From Streptomyces guryensis (GTDB taxonomy: Bacteria; Actinomycetota; Actinomycetes; Streptomycetales; Streptomycetaceae), in the NCBI RefSeq assembly GCF_021261325.1, contig NZ_JAJSBI010000007.1, positions 310,001 through 374,000 of the forward strand: 64,000 nucleotides of DNA, given 5' to 3'. Under the pieces are notes generated by a model. The model was not told the origin of the DNA, searched no databases, and worked only from the letters and a program-made list of their open reading frames with translations. Of the stretch, positions 35,806-44,426 are shown in pieces (positions within the stretch are counted from its first letter, which is position 1; the number at the start of each line of letters is the position of its first letter). The translations under genes and the position numbers were made by a program.

Positions 35806-36147
35806 ATGAGCCACAGCCGATGGAAGACACTACGCGAACGCAAGCTCGCCGAAGGGTTCGCCGAACCGGACGACGTCGCCGAGGCCCGCCAGGAAATCCG
35901 CCTGTCCATGGCACTCGCCCAAGCCGTCTACACCCGGCGCACCGAACTCGGACTGACCCAGGCCGAACTCGCTACCCGCGCCGGCCTCACCCAGGCGAAG
36001 ATCTCCCGCATCGAAGGCTCCGACACCGTGCCCACGCTCCCGCTGCTCTCCAAACTCGCCCGCGCACTGAACGCTTCCCTCAATATCGCCCTCGACGACG
36101 GCGACACCCAGGTCACCTTCACCGCCCACAAGACCGACGCCGCCTAA
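35806..36147 (+). CDS. XRE-family antitoxin, HigA-like
   Basis: A 113-residue protein. Residues about 40-95 form the Cro/C1-type HTH (AVYTRRTELGLTQAELATRA, GLTQAKISRIEGSDTVPTLP), the remainder is a short N-terminal helix and a small beta tail (NIALDDGDTQVTFTAHKT). The antitoxin neutralises the toxin and probably represses the operon through the palindrome in the promoter spacer. RBS AGGAGAGG precedes ATG 35806, whose distance from the toxin stop is two bases, so translation is coupled. The pair sits just inside att-like copy 3, a common place for TA systems that stabilise islands. Confidence 0.82.
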   Translation: MSHSRWKTLRERKLAEGFAEPDDVAEARQEIRLSMALAQAVYTRRTELGLTQAELATRAGLTQAKISRIEGSDTVPTLPLLSKLARALNASLNIALDDGDTQVTFTAHKTDAA

Positions 36148-36331
36148 ACACACGGGCGTCCGTCCACCGGTGGCCACCACGGCGCGGGTCGCAGGCCTTG
36201 ATCTGCTGACCGCACCTCTGGCATCGGGCGGAACTAAATACGCGCTGGGAGCGGACGACTGCCCGCAGCGGGGTTGTCGGAGGCCTACAACCCCGGTCCC
36301 CCGGCTCCTTGTCGCCTGCGGTGCCCGTCTC

Positions 36332-36468
36332 GGTGGCCAGCCGGTGGCCGGACGCCTTCGGACAGTGCATCACCGGGTAGCACGGGTCAACCTGCTGCAC
36401 ATGCTCTGATCAGCCACAACGTCACTGCGCAGCACAGGGCGGCACCACGCAGCACCTTCGCTCACGGT
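36332..36468 (+). repeat. Right-arm flank of attachment site copy 3
   Basis: GGTGGCC boxes at 36332-36338 and 36343-36349 (11-bp period, exactly 137 bp before the core), then GGACGCCTTCGGACAGTGCA, GGGTCAACC and TGCTCTGATCAG, as before copies 1 and 2. Confidence 0.6.
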
Positions 36469-36511
36469 CTCGTAATGCGTAGGTCTCGGGTTCGAATCCC
36501 GAAGGCGGCTC
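36469..36511 (+). repeat. tRNA-Thr(CGT) 3'-half, att-like core copy 3
   Basis: Identical to copies 1 and 2 over the 43 bases ending CGGCTC, then diverges at once. The left-arm block that follows the other copies is absent; a tRNA-style terminator follows instead. It may therefore be the junction with the original chromosome downstream of the tRNA gene. Confidence 0.85.
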
Positions 36512-36536
36512 AAGAAACCACAGTTCAGAGGCCTAA

Positions 36537-36570
36537 AGCCCCTTCATGGAGATCATGGAGGGGCTTTTTT
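36537..36570 (+). terminator. Terminator downstream of tRNA-Thr fragment copy 3
   Basis: AGCCCCTTCATG (36537-36548) pairs with CATGGAGGGGCT (36554-36565), one G-T wobble, 5-base loop, directly followed by TTTTT. A strong rho-independent terminator 26 bp after the tRNA 3' end, as expected for a native tRNA gene. Confidence 0.75.
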
Positions 36571-36775
36571 GTGCCTCGATGGGAACATCCTGGGAACGAC
36601 GAGCGCCCGTTAAGTCTTATATGTATATATTTTCGATTCTCGGAGATGGTTTCGAGCAGATGGGCCAGGGCCTGTCCGGTCGGCGGGGAGTGACACCGGA
36701 CAGGCCCTGGCGTATTCGGGCGCGGCTGGGCGCGCGGGGGAGGTCGGCTGGGGTGATTCCGTCGCCGTCCGGCTG
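36571..36775. other. Intergenic region after att-like copy 3
   Basis: Contains an A+T-rich patch (about 36610-36640, CTTATATGTATATATTTTCG) and a possible hairpin (GGCCTGTCCGGT with ACCGGACAGGCC, about 36668-36709) that would serve as the terminator of the leftward alpha-glucosidase gene. Confidence 0.45.
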
Positions 36776-38416
36776 TCAGTCCAGATGCAGCAGGACCGTG
36801 GTGTCCGGGGGCAGTAGCCCGGCCTTGGTCAGCGGTCCTGAGACGAGGAGGGGGCTCCAGGCGTTGGGGAGTGCTATCGGCTGGTCGGAGAGGTTGACCG
36901 CGCACAGCAGGCCGTTGCCGCGTTCGAAGAGGAGCGTGCCGGCCGGGCTGTCCAGCCAACGGAATTCCTCGCCCCGCAGGTGGGGGTTGGTGCGGCGCAG
37001 GCGTAGGGCGGAGCGGTAGAGCTGGAGCATGGAGGTGCGGTCGGCCTGGTTGGCTTCGGCGGTGTATGACTTCCAGTCGGCGGGCTGGGGGAGCCAGGGG
37101 GCGGCTCTGGTCGGGCTGAAGCCGAAGGGTGGGGTGTCGCCGGTCCAGGGGAGGGGGACGCGGCAGCCGTCGCGGCCTCGGATGGTGTGGCCGGAGCGTT
37201 CCCAGGTGGGGTCCTGGAGGGCTGATTCGGGGAGGTCTTCGACCTCGTAGAGGCCCAACTCCTCACCCTGGTAGATGTATGCGCCGCCTGGCAGCGCCAG
37301 CATCAGCAAGGCCGCTGCTCGGGCTCGGCGGGTGCCGAGGGCCAGGTCGGTGGGGTGGCCCTGGTCGCGCATCGGGGTCGTGACGCCGGTGTGGGCGCGG
37401 CCGTAGCGGGTGACGTGGCGGGTCTCGTCGTGGTTGGAGAGGACCCAGGTGGCAGGGGCGCCGACGCTCGCCAGATCGGTGATCGTGCGGTCGATCACCT
37501 CCCTCAACTCGTCTGCCTCCAGGGCGCACTTGAGGAAGTCGAAGTTGAAGGCGGTGTGGAGTTCGTCGGGGCGGAGGTAGGCGGGCAGGCGGCCGGGGCG
37601 GACGTGAGCCTCGGCGACGAAGACGCGGGGGTCGGGGTAGCTGTCGGCGATGGCGCGCCAGCTGCGGAAGATGTCGTGGACGCCGGCGCGGTCCCAGTGC
37701 GGGTGGTTCGGCCGGTCCTCTCCGGCGATGACGGAGAACTCGGGCAGGCCGAGGTCGGGGAGGGCCTGGTCCTTGACCATGCCGTGGGCGACGTCGATGC
37801 GGAATCCGTCGACGCCCAGGTCGAACCAGAAGCGCAGGATCGACTCGAACTCGGCCCGGACCTCGCCGTTGTCCCAGTTGAGGTCGGGCTGTTCGGGGGC
37901 GAAGAGGTGGAGGTACCACTGGCCGTCGGGCGTGCGGGTCCAGGTGGGGCCGCCGAAGGCCGCGTGCCAGTCGTTGGGCGGCTCGCTGCCGTCCTCGCCT
38001 TTGCCGTCGCGGAAGATGAAACGGGCTCGTTCCGGGGAGCCGGGCGCTGTCGTCAACGCCCCCTGGAACCAGGCGTGTTGGTCGGAGACATGGTTGGGGA
38101 CGATGTCCAGGATCACCCGCAGGCCCAGCTCGTGGGCCTCTGTGATCAGCCTTCGGGCCTCGTCGAGGGTGCCGTAGGTGGGGTGGATGGCGCGGAAGTC
38201 GGAGACGTCGTAGCCGCCGTCGGCCAGCGGGGACGGGTACCAGGGGTTGATCCAGATCGCGTCGACGCCGATGTGGGCCAGGTAGTGCAGGCGGGAGCGG
38301 AGGCCGGTGATGTCGCCGGTTCCGTCGCCGTCGCCGTCGGCGAAGCTGCGTATGTACACCTGGTAGATGACCGCGGAGCGCCACCAGGAGTCGTTCGAGG
38401 GGGTCGGGTTGGGCAT
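36776..38416 (-). CDS. aglA: GH13 alpha-glucosidase
   Basis: A 546-residue intracellular alpha-glucosidase (maltodextrin or oligo-1,6-glucosidase type) that hydrolyses imported alpha-glucosides to glucose. The four GH13 motifs are intact: DIVPNHVSDQH; GFRIDVAHG with the nucleophile Asp; VAEAH with the acid/base Glu; and LSNHDETR with the transition-state Asp. The N-terminus WWRSAVIYQVYIRSFADGDG is typical. It lies 55 bp downstream of the inner-membrane permease gene, so it belongs to a permease-permease-glucosidase operon read leftwards. No signal peptide is present. The symbol follows actinomycete agl/mal operons and is by analogy. Confidence 0.88.
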   Translation of the reverse strand: MPNPTPSNDSWWRSAVIYQVYIRSFADGDGDGTGDITGLRSRLHYLAHIGVDAIWINPWYPSPLADGGYDVSDFRAIHPTYGTLDEARRLITEAHELGLRVILDIVPNHVSDQHAWFQGALTTAPGSPERARFIFRDGKGEDGSEPPNDWHAAFGGPTWTRTPDGQWYLHLFAPEQPDLNWDNGEVRAEFESILRFWFDLGVDGFRIDVAHGMVKDQALPDLGLPEFSVIAGEDRPNHPHWDRAGVHDIFRSWRAIADSYPDPRVFVAEAHVRPGRLPAYLRPDELHTAFNFDFLKCALEADELREVIDRTITDLASVGAPATWVLSNHDETRHVTRYGRAHTGVTTPMRDQGHPTDLALGTRRARAAALLMLALPGGAYIYQGEELGLYEVEDLPESALQDPTWERSGHTIRGRDGCRVPLPWTGDTPPFGFSPTRAAPWLPQPADWKSYTAEANQADRTSMLQLYRSALRLRRTNPHLRGEEFRWLDSPAGTLLFERGNGLLCAVNLSDQPIALPNAWSPLLVSGPLTKAGLLPPDTTVLLHLD

Positions 38417-38471
38417 GTGGCTCGGTCCTGTCGGGAGGGGGTGTCCGTATCGCTTCGGGTTTCGCGCCCGG

Positions 38472-39371
38472 CTACCCCTTCGTCGCGCCTGCCGTGCCGC
38501 CGCGGACGAAGTGGCGCTGGAAGGCGAAGAAGACCAGGGCCACGGGGATGGTCATGAGGAGGGTCGCCGCGAGCTTGATCGGGTACTGGTTGCCGAGGCC
38601 GAGCTGGCCGGAGACGAGCGAGGCGACTCCGGTGGTCAGGGTGTTCAGGTCCGGGCTCTGGCGGGACACGATGAAGTGGGGGAGTTCGTTCCACGATCCC
38701 TGGAACGACAGGATGGTCAGGGTGATGAGGGCCGGCCGGGCCATCGGCAGCACGACGGACCAGAAGATCCGGAAGGTGCTCGCGCCGTCGATCCGGGCTG
38801 CTTCCTCGACGCTGACGGGGATCGACTCGAAGAACTGCTTCATGATGAACACCCCGGCGGCGTTGGCCAGGAGCGGGACGATCATGCCCGAGTAGGAGTC
38901 GTACATCCCCAGTTGGTTCAGGACGAGGAACTTCGGGATGAGCAGGACGACGCCGGGCACGGCCATGACCGCGATGACGGCGGCGAACAGTGTGCCCCGG
39001 CCGGGGAAGCGCAGCCGGGCCAGTGCGTATCCGGCGAGGGAGTCGAAGAAGACGCGGCCCGCGGTGACGAAGAGCGAGACGACGACGGAGTTCGCGAACC
39101 AGCGTGGGTAGTCCGCGTCGGCGAGCCGGCTGAAGGCCGCTGTCGTGAAGTGCTGCGGCCACAGCGACAGCGGGTGGCTGGTGGCGTCGGCGTCGGTCTT
39201 GAAGCTCGTCGCGAGCTGGATGAGGAAGGGGTAGATGTAGAGCAGCGCGATGGCGACGAGGGCGGTGTAGCCGAGCACGCGGGTGAGACGGCTGCCATGG
39301 CGTGTGCGGCTGTCTGCGCGGTGGGTTGTGCCCGCGTCGGCTGCGTCGGCGTTCTTGTGGTGTGTGCTCAT
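38472..39371 (-). CDS. ABC sugar transporter permease, MalG type
   Basis: A 299-residue inner-membrane permease with six predicted helices (first YTALVAIALLYIYPFLIQLA). The cytoplasmic EAA loop that docks the ATPase reads EEAARIDGASTFRIFWSVVL, and the C-terminus is the short AFQRHFVRGGTAGATKG tail of the MalG group. It acts with the MalF-type partner immediately upstream (49-bp gap). The transporter also needs a binding protein and an ATPase; Streptomyces sugar importers usually share the remote ATPase MsiK, so its absence here is normal. Confidence 0.87.
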   Translation of the reverse strand: MSTHHKNADAADAGTTHRADSRTRHGSRLTRVLGYTALVAIALLYIYPFLIQLATSFKTDADATSHPLSLWPQHFTTAAFSRLADADYPRWFANSVVVSLFVTAGRVFFDSLAGYALARLRFPGRGTLFAAVIAVMAVPGVVLLIPKFLVLNQLGMYDSYSGMIVPLLANAAGVFIMKQFFESIPVSVEEAARIDGASTFRIFWSVVLPMARPALITLTILSFQGSWNELPHFIVSRQSPDLNTLTTGVASLVSGQLGLGNQYPIKLAATLLMTIPVALVFFAFQRHFVRGGTAGATKG

Positions 39372-39420
39372 CGCGTGCCTCTGTTGTGGACGTCGGCTGG
39401 ACTGGCTGCGGGGTAGGTCA

Positions 39421-40629
39421 TCAGGCCGCCCCCGTCGTCGGGCCGGACCCGGAGCGGGCCGCTTTCGCCGCGCGCCGTGTGGCGGCCTTGGCCTTGGCTT
39501 CGTCCTTGTCGCGCAGGACGAACCGCTGCAGGAGCGTCATCGCGACGATGATCGCGAAGAGGATGAAGGCGATGGCGCTGCCCTGTCCCCACTCGTTGTT
39601 GATGAACGAGGACTGGTACGACAGGAACGCGGGCGTCATCGTCGTCTTCGCCGGTCCGCCCCGGGTCATGACGTAGATCTGGTCGAAGACCTGCCAGGTG
39701 CCGATGAGTCCGAGGGTCAGGACGAGGAAGAGGGTCGGCTTGAGCATGGGCAGGGTGACATGGCGGAACCGCTGCCAACGTCCGGTGCCGTCGATCTCGG
39801 CGGCCTCCTCGACTTCGAGGGGGATGTCCTGCAGCGCGGCGAGGAACATGAGCATGAACGTGCCCGCCGTCGTCCACACCACCAGCACGATGATCGCGCA
39901 CATGGCCACGCTGGGGCCGGAGATCCAGTCCCACAGGGACAGTCCGCCGATGGTGGTGTCGGCGAGTGCGGACGGGGGCGCGTCGTTGTTGATCCCGAAG
40001 GCGCCGAGGGCGAGATGGATGACGCCGCGTGGATCGGCGAACCAGGCCGGCCCGTCGACACCGACCTTCGCCAGCAGGGAGTTGACCACTCCGCTGGAGG
40101 AGAAGATGAACAGGAAGACGACGGAGATCGCAACCGAGCTCGTCACCGACGGGAAGTAGTACGCGGTGCGGAAGAACCCCTTGCCCTTCAGCCGTCTCCC
40201 GTTGACCAGGAGCGCCAGGCCCAGCGCGAGCGCGGTCTGCAGCGGGACGACGAAGAGCACGTAGTAGCCGTTGTTGCGCAGGCTCGTCATGAAGTCGCTC
40301 TGCGTCAGGCCGGACTTGGTGAGAAGCGGCGAGTAGTTCTGTGCGCCGACGAAGTGCACGCCTGACGAGAAGGGGCTGCCCTGGCCGTTCCAGTCGGACA
40401 GGCTCACCCAGAGCGCCATGAGGATCGGCACGACCAGGAAGAGTCCGAGCACGACGAGGACGGGTGAGACGAACAGCCAGCCGGCGAGACCTTCCCGGTC
40501 TCGGATACCGCCGCGGGGAGCTCTGTTACGGCGGCCACGGCCTCCACCAGCCTTGGCAGCGGCTGCCGTTGGGGCCGGTGCCGGGCCGCTGCCCGGGCCC
40601 TGTGCGGGCCCGGGATTCGGTTCACTCAT
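39421..40629 (-). CDS. ABC sugar transporter permease, MalF type
   Basis: A 402-residue permease, long for the family because of a Pro/Ala-rich cytoplasmic N-terminus of about 45 residues and a basic tail. First helix LAGWLFVSPVLVVLGLFLVV; EAA loop EEAAEIDGTGRWQRFRHVTL. The periplasmic loop between helices 3 and 4 is long, as in MalF. It is the first gene of the leftward operon. Directly upstream, where a substrate-binding lipoprotein gene is normally found, there is only about 190 bp and a divergent ATPase gene, so the operon has lost or never had that component. Confidence 0.85.
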   Translation of the reverse strand: MSEPNPGPAQGPGSGPAPAPTAAAAKAGGGRGRRNRAPRGGIRDREGLAGWLFVSPVLVVLGLFLVVPILMALWVSLSDWNGQGSPFSSGVHFVGAQNYSPLLTKSGLTQSDFMTSLRNNGYYVLFVVPLQTALALGLALLVNGRRLKGKGFFRTAYYFPSVTSSVAISVVFLFIFSSSGVVNSLLAKVGVDGPAWFADPRGVIHLALGAFGINNDAPPSALADTTIGGLSLWDWISGPSVAMCAIIVLVVWTTAGTFMLMFLAALQDIPLEVEEAAEIDGTGRWQRFRHVTLPMLKPTLFLVLTLGLIGTWQVFDQIYVMTRGGPAKTTMTPAFLSYQSSFINNEWGQGSAIAFILFAIIVAMTLLQRFVLRDKDEAKAKAATRRAAKAARSGSGPTTGAA

Positions 40630-40784
40630 CGCAGGTTCACTCTCGTTCCGTTCGTGTCCGGGCTCTCCGCGAGATCCGGGTTACTGGCCTACGACTGCCT
40701 GCGCGTTCTTCTGGAGTCGCGCGCCTCAACGGGCGCATCGGCTGGAAACGGTTGTCGTCGAGCGGCGTCACGAATAAGTTCAGC

Positions 40785-40790
40785 TATAAT
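40785..40790 (+). promoter_or_regulatory. TATAAT-like -10 element upstream of the DUF234 ATPase
   Basis: A consensus TATAAT lies 30 bp before GTG 40820 in an unusually A+T-rich patch (CGAATAAGTTCAGCTATAAT). No good -35 at 17 bp is visible. A promoter is likely because of the composition but is unproven. Confidence 0.4.
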
Positions 40791-40819
40791 AACTCCATCT
40801 ATATGTTGGAGCTGGTGCT

Positions 40820-42289
40820 GTGGACAAGCCCGCCGAGATGTTCGACCGTGTCTTCGAATGGGCCGAGCTGACCCGGTTCGCCACCTTGCCTGGCCCGCGG
40901 GCCACACTGGGCGTGGTCTCCGGTCGCCGCCGACAGGGCAAGACCTTCCTGCTCGACGCTGTCACTCGTGCCAGTGGCGGCTTCATGTTCACCGCGACCG
41001 AGACCACCGAGGCCGACGCCCTGCGTCAGTTCGGTGAGGCGCTGGCCCATTATCGCGGGCAGCCCACCCCGTTCCGTTTCGCGCACTGGGACGAGGCGGT
41101 CACGGAACTCATGCGCATTGCCGACTCGGGCGGCCCCACCGTGGCGGTCATCGACGAGTTCCCCTTCCTCGCCAAGGCGTCTCCCTCCCTCCCCTCGATC
41201 ATCCAGCGCGCTCTGGACCCTGCGGCCCAGCACACCAACACTCCTGTGCGTCTGTTGTTGTGCGGTTCCGCGCTGTCGTTCATGGGCCGGTTGCTGTCCG
41301 GCAATGCTCCGCTGCGTGGCCGGGCCGGCCTCGAACTCGTGGTCCCGACCCTGGACTTCCAGCTTGCGGCCGAGTTCTGGCAGATCGACGACCCGCGCAC
41401 CGCGCTGCTGACCAATGCCATCGTCGGGGGTACGCCCGCCTACCGTCGTGAGTTCACCCAGGGGGACACCCCTGCCGGGCCGGACGACTTCGACGACTGG
41501 GTCGTCCGCGCCGTGCTCAACCCGGCGCGTCCGCTCTTCCGGGAGGCCCGCTACCTCCTCGCCGAGGAGCCCGAACTGCATGACACCGCGCTGTATCAAT
41601 CGGTACTGGCGGCCATCGCCGCCGGCAACGCCGCTCGTGGTGGCATCGCCGACTACCTGGGGCGCAAGTCCACCGATCTTGCCCACCCGCTGAGTGTTCT
41701 CCAGGACGTCGGCATGATCACCCATGAAGCGGATGCGTTTCGCCGTAACCGCTCCGCTTACCGCATCGCCGAGCCGCTCGTCACCTTCTACCACGCGGTC
41801 ATGCGCCCGGCCTGGGGCGATCTGGAACGCCCCGGGCGGGCCTCCGACGTATGGCGCCGTGCCCAGTCCACCTTCCGCAGTAAAGTCGTCGGCCCGCACT
41901 TCGAGCAGGTCTGTAGGGAATGGGCCCGCTGGCACGCTGCGCCCGACACTCACGGAGGGCATGTCACGCGGGTCGCCAGCGGTGCCGTCAACGACCCCGC
42001 GGCCAGGACCAGCCACGAAGTCGACGTCGCCGTCCACGGTGAGTCCCACGAGGGCCGCCAGGTGCTGCTCGCCATCGGAGAAGCGAAGTGGAGCGACGTG
42101 ATGGGAGCCGGCCACCTGGAACGTCTCCGGCACATCCGTTCCCTCCTGACCAGACGCGGCACGGCCACCGAGGCGACACGGCTGTTCTGCTTCAGCGGCA
42201 CCGGCTTCACCGATGAACTGCACCACCTCGCGAAGGACGACCGCACGATCCAACTCATCGACCTGCCTCGCCTTTACCACGGCGAGTGA
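40820..42289 (+). CDS. Archaeal-type ATPase with DUF234 domain
   Basis: A 489-residue STAND-like ATPase. Walker A GRRRQGKTFLLDA at about residues 35-47, Walker B VAVIDEFPFLAKA at about 110-122, an arginine-rich sensor region (LLLCGSALSFMGRLL), a winged-helix region near 285-320, and the C-terminal DUF234 domain with a nuclease-like strand pattern (SHEVDVAV then LLAIGEAKW, D-x-ExK). Function of this family is not settled; the DUF234 part resembles PD-(D/E)xK nucleases and the genes are often island-borne. It is divergent from the sugar permease operon and may have replaced the binding-protein gene. Confidence 0.75.
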   Translation: MDKPAEMFDRVFEWAELTRFATLPGPRATLGVVSGRRRQGKTFLLDAVTRASGGFMFTATETTEADALRQFGEALAHYRGQPTPFRFAHWDEAVTELMRIADSGGPTVAVIDEFPFLAKASPSLPSIIQRALDPAAQHTNTPVRLLLCGSALSFMGRLLSGNAPLRGRAGLELVVPTLDFQLAAEFWQIDDPRTALLTNAIVGGTPAYRREFTQGDTPAGPDDFDDWVVRAVLNPARPLFREARYLLAEEPELHDTALYQSVLAAIAAGNAARGGIADYLGRKSTDLAHPLSVLQDVGMITHEADAFRRNRSAYRIAEPLVTFYHAVMRPAWGDLERPGRASDVWRRAQSTFRSKVVGPHFEQVCREWARWHAAPDTHGGHVTRVASGAVNDPAARTSHEVDVAVHGESHEGRQVLLAIGEAKWSDVMGAGHLERLRHIRSLLTRRGTATEATRLFCFSGTGFTDELHHLAKDDRTIQLIDLPRLYHGE

Positions 42290-42491
42290 CTGCTGATCAG
42301 CAGCGCTGGGGAGCGGGTTGCCGCGCCGGTTGACGTACCCGCATGATGAGTTCGGGCTCTCCGGAGAGGAGGTCGCGGGCTCCTACGATCATCCGCGACC
42401 CGTCGCCGGACGGTCAGGCTGAACGCGGGCGGCCACTACGACATGTCGGCGACGTGCCTGCGGCGGCGGTGTTCCTGCGGGGAGGACGGTG

Positions 42492-42926
42492 TCACTGACC
42501 GGCAGGCGCCGACACGTGCAGCAGCCGTTCGGTGATCTCCCGGTACTGCCTCAGCGCGAGTCGTAGTTCCTCGGTCTGCGCGTGGGTGTCCTGCCAGCCT
42601 GCGCGCAGGATGCGGCGCCGTTCCGTGAGGGTGTCGGTGAACCGGGCAGCGACATCGTCGAGGACGGCGTCGGCCTCCTCCACCGCTTCGCGCGGGCTGT
42701 CGACGAAGCTGGTCAGGGCCTGTTGGAGGCGCAGGGTGAGCTTGTCCCGTTCGTCCTGCGAGACCAGGTCCTGGCCCGCCCCCCGATCGGGGCTGTCGGC
42801 GCCGGCGCCGGGCTCACGCGGTGCGTGATCGGGTTCGGTGCGAGGTGCCTGCGGGGCGCTTTGCGTCGCGGGATCATCCGGGCCCCCGGTCCGGGGTTGC
42901 CGTGCGTGTTCGGCGTTGAGCGACAT
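42492..42926 (-). CDS. Hypothetical protein, paralogous domain with upstream gene
   Basis: A 144-residue soluble protein: a Pro/Asp/Gly-rich disordered N-terminus to about residue 55, then a helical domain (ALTSFVDSPREAVEEADAVL, FTDTLTERRRILRAGW). That domain closely parallels one in the upstream protein (QFVASPQQAVTEADALLAGL), so the two arose by duplication. Its ATG overlaps the upstream stop (TGATG), giving translational coupling. No function is known; the pair looks like a membrane-anchored subunit and its soluble partner. Confidence 0.6.
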   Translation of the reverse strand: MSLNAEHARQPRTGGPDDPATQSAPQAPRTEPDHAPREPGAGADSPDRGAGQDLVSQDERDKLTLRLQQALTSFVDSPREAVEEADAVLDDVAARFTDTLTERRRILRAGWQDTHAQTEELRLALRQYREITERLLHVSAPAGQ

Positions 42927-43540
42927 CAGGTGCTGCTTCCCTTCGCATGGCGGCGGGTCAGTGGCCACGGTGCGTGGCCTTGGTCGTCGGGGGTCGGCCG
43001 GTCCGGGTCGGCCGGCTGTTCGGTGACCAGCGCCTCGAAGAGGCTTCGGGCTTCGACCATGGCCTCCCGCATTTCCTCGGTGCCGCTCTGGCCGCGGGCT
43101 GCGGTGTGCATGCTGCGGTAGCCCTGGACGTAGTGGGCGTGGTGGACGGACAGGGCGGCGATCTGGTCCTCGAACTGCTCGCCGTCGGGGAAGCCGCGAT
43201 CCCTTGCCAGGCCTGCCAGAAGCGCGTCCGCCTCGGTGACGGCCTGTTGTGGTGACGCGACGAACTGCTCCTGGGCGGCGGCCCATTGAGTCACGTAGCA
43301 CTCGCGGGCGTCGGGTGACAAGGGCCGCTCGGTGAGGGACCCGTGCCGTTCCACGCGCCTGTCGAGTTCCTGCTCGGCGGCCTTGGTGTCGCCGTCGTGG
43401 CGGGCGACGGTGCGGGCGTACTCGGGGCCGAAGCGCCGCTTCAGCCCGCGTCGGCCACTGCCCAGTACCCGTCCACGTCCGAAGTAGAGGAGGGTGGCCA
43501 GACCGATGACTATCACAGCGGTGATCACGACGGTGAACAT
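42926..43540 (-). CDS. Membrane-anchored hypothetical protein
   Basis: A 204-residue protein with one N-terminal membrane helix (MFTVVITAVIVIGLATLLYF), a basic juxtamembrane stretch (GSGRRGLKRRFG), then a helical cytoplasmic region with the pattern YARTVARHDGDTKAAEQELD, LSPDARECYVTQWAAAQEQF and SPQQAVTEADALL. The RFGPEYxRTV-ExEL signature is common in a family of uncharacterised actinobacterial proteins. Co-translated with the downstream soluble paralogue. Function unknown. Confidence 0.65.
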   Translation of the reverse strand: MFTVVITAVIVIGLATLLYFGRGRVLGSGRRGLKRRFGPEYARTVARHDGDTKAAEQELDRRVERHGSLTERPLSPDARECYVTQWAAAQEQFVASPQQAVTEADALLAGLARDRGFPDGEQFEDQIAALSVHHAHYVQGYRSMHTAARGQSGTEEMREAMVEARSLFEALVTEQPADPDRPTPDDQGHAPWPLTRRHAKGSST

Positions 43541-43670
43541 GGCCGCCTTCTCTGACTCTCGTTGTGCACGTTGGTCAGCTTCATTGCCGTCAATTCCTGT
43601 CGGCTCATGGGGTGTTGAGGCCTGCCGGGTGGTGTCCGCACGACGTGGGAACCGCCTCGGGCGTCCTTTG

Positions 43671-43844
43671 TCAGCGCCTGAAAGCGTCCTTGGCCTTGTC
43701 TCCGGCCTGCTTCAGGTTTCCGGAGACCTGGTCGGTCCTGCCGCGCCGCTGCAGTCGCCTGTTGCGGGTGGTTCGGCCGATGCGTTCGGTGATCCGGCCC
43801 TTCCATGCCTGTGTCCTGTGCCTGATGGTTCGTCCGACGGTCAT
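43671..43844 (-). CDS. CsbD-like small stress protein
   Basis: A 57-residue highly basic protein: MTVGRTIRHRTQAWKGRITE, RIGRTTRNRRLQRRGR, then SGNLKQAGDKAKDAF. The end follows the CsbD pattern (GxxxxxxGNxKQAxxKxKDAF) of proteins induced by general stress; actual function is unknown. ATG 43844 follows GGAGGCGGCC. Spacing from neighbours (over 90 bp on both sides) suggests it has its own promoter. Confidence 0.72.
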   Translation of the reverse strand: MTVGRTIRHRTQAWKGRITERIGRTTRNRRLQRRGRTDQVSGNLKQAGDKAKDAFRR

Positions 43845-43937
43845 GGCCGCCTCCTGTTTGTCCGGTGGGTGGGTTCCCCCGTGTGATCGCCGTACAGGCC
43901 GCTTGTTCCTGCGGGCAGGATCGAGCTCCGGAACGGA

Positions 43938-44096
43938 CTACCTGCGGCTGTAGCGGCGGCCGCCACTGCGCCCCCGCATGGCGAAGCCGACGATCCAGAG
44001 GACCAGGAGGACGGCGGCGACCCACCACAGGATCTGCATCGTGAAGCCGAACCCGAAGACCACCAGGATCAGCAGAAGGAGAAGAATCCAGATCAT
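43938..44096 (-). CDS. Small hydrophobic membrane protein
   Basis: A 52-residue protein, almost all membrane: MIWILLLLLILVVFGFGFTM, then WWVAAVLLVLWIVGF, ending in a basic tail RGRSGGRRYSRR. Two hydrophobic helices or one hairpin, with the tail in the cytoplasm. The FGFGF...WWVAA pattern is shared with the proteins at 44806 and 53050, so it belongs to the same family of small stress-island membrane proteins. Start chosen at ATG 44096 (MIWILL), preceded by GGAGG. Confidence 0.72.
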   Translation of the reverse strand: MIWILLLLLILVVFGFGFTMQILWWVAAVLLVLWIVGFAMRGRSGGRRYSRR

Positions 44097-44213
44097 TGCC
44101 GGGCCTCCAGATCGCGGGGATTTCCTGAATTCCGCGGGGTCCGGGCGAAGCGGGAAGGTGGAATGCTGCGCCCCGATGGTCCGGAGTGGCATGGCCCTAC
44201 GCCGTGCTGCCAG

Positions 44214-44426
44214 TCAACGCCCGGCAACCTCCCCTGTCAACGCAGCATCGACACTGACGAGTTCTGGGAGCTGTGCAGGGGCGGACGGGGTGAACGGAGC
44301 CTCGGCGGGTGCTTCGGCCGGCTCGGCCGGCGGTGCCGGCAGGATGTGGTCCTCCCACCAGGACAGGGCCAGCACGGTGGCGAGCAGGACGAAGGGGGTC
44401 GAAGCGGGAACGATCAGCGCGTACAT
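44214..44426 (-). CDS. Small single-pass membrane protein
   Basis: A 70-residue protein with one N-terminal helix (MYALIVPASTPFVLLATVLA), WWED at the interface, and an acidic Pro/Ala-rich tail. Not a recognised family. It lies head to head with the membrane protein gene at 44806. A decayed copy with the same first ten codons stands at 53493, again head to head with a homologue of that neighbour, so the divergent pair is a unit that was duplicated. Confidence 0.6.
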   Translation of the reverse strand: MYALIVPASTPFVLLATVLALSWWEDHILPAPPAEPAEAPAEAPFTPSAPAQLPELVSVDAALTGEVAGR

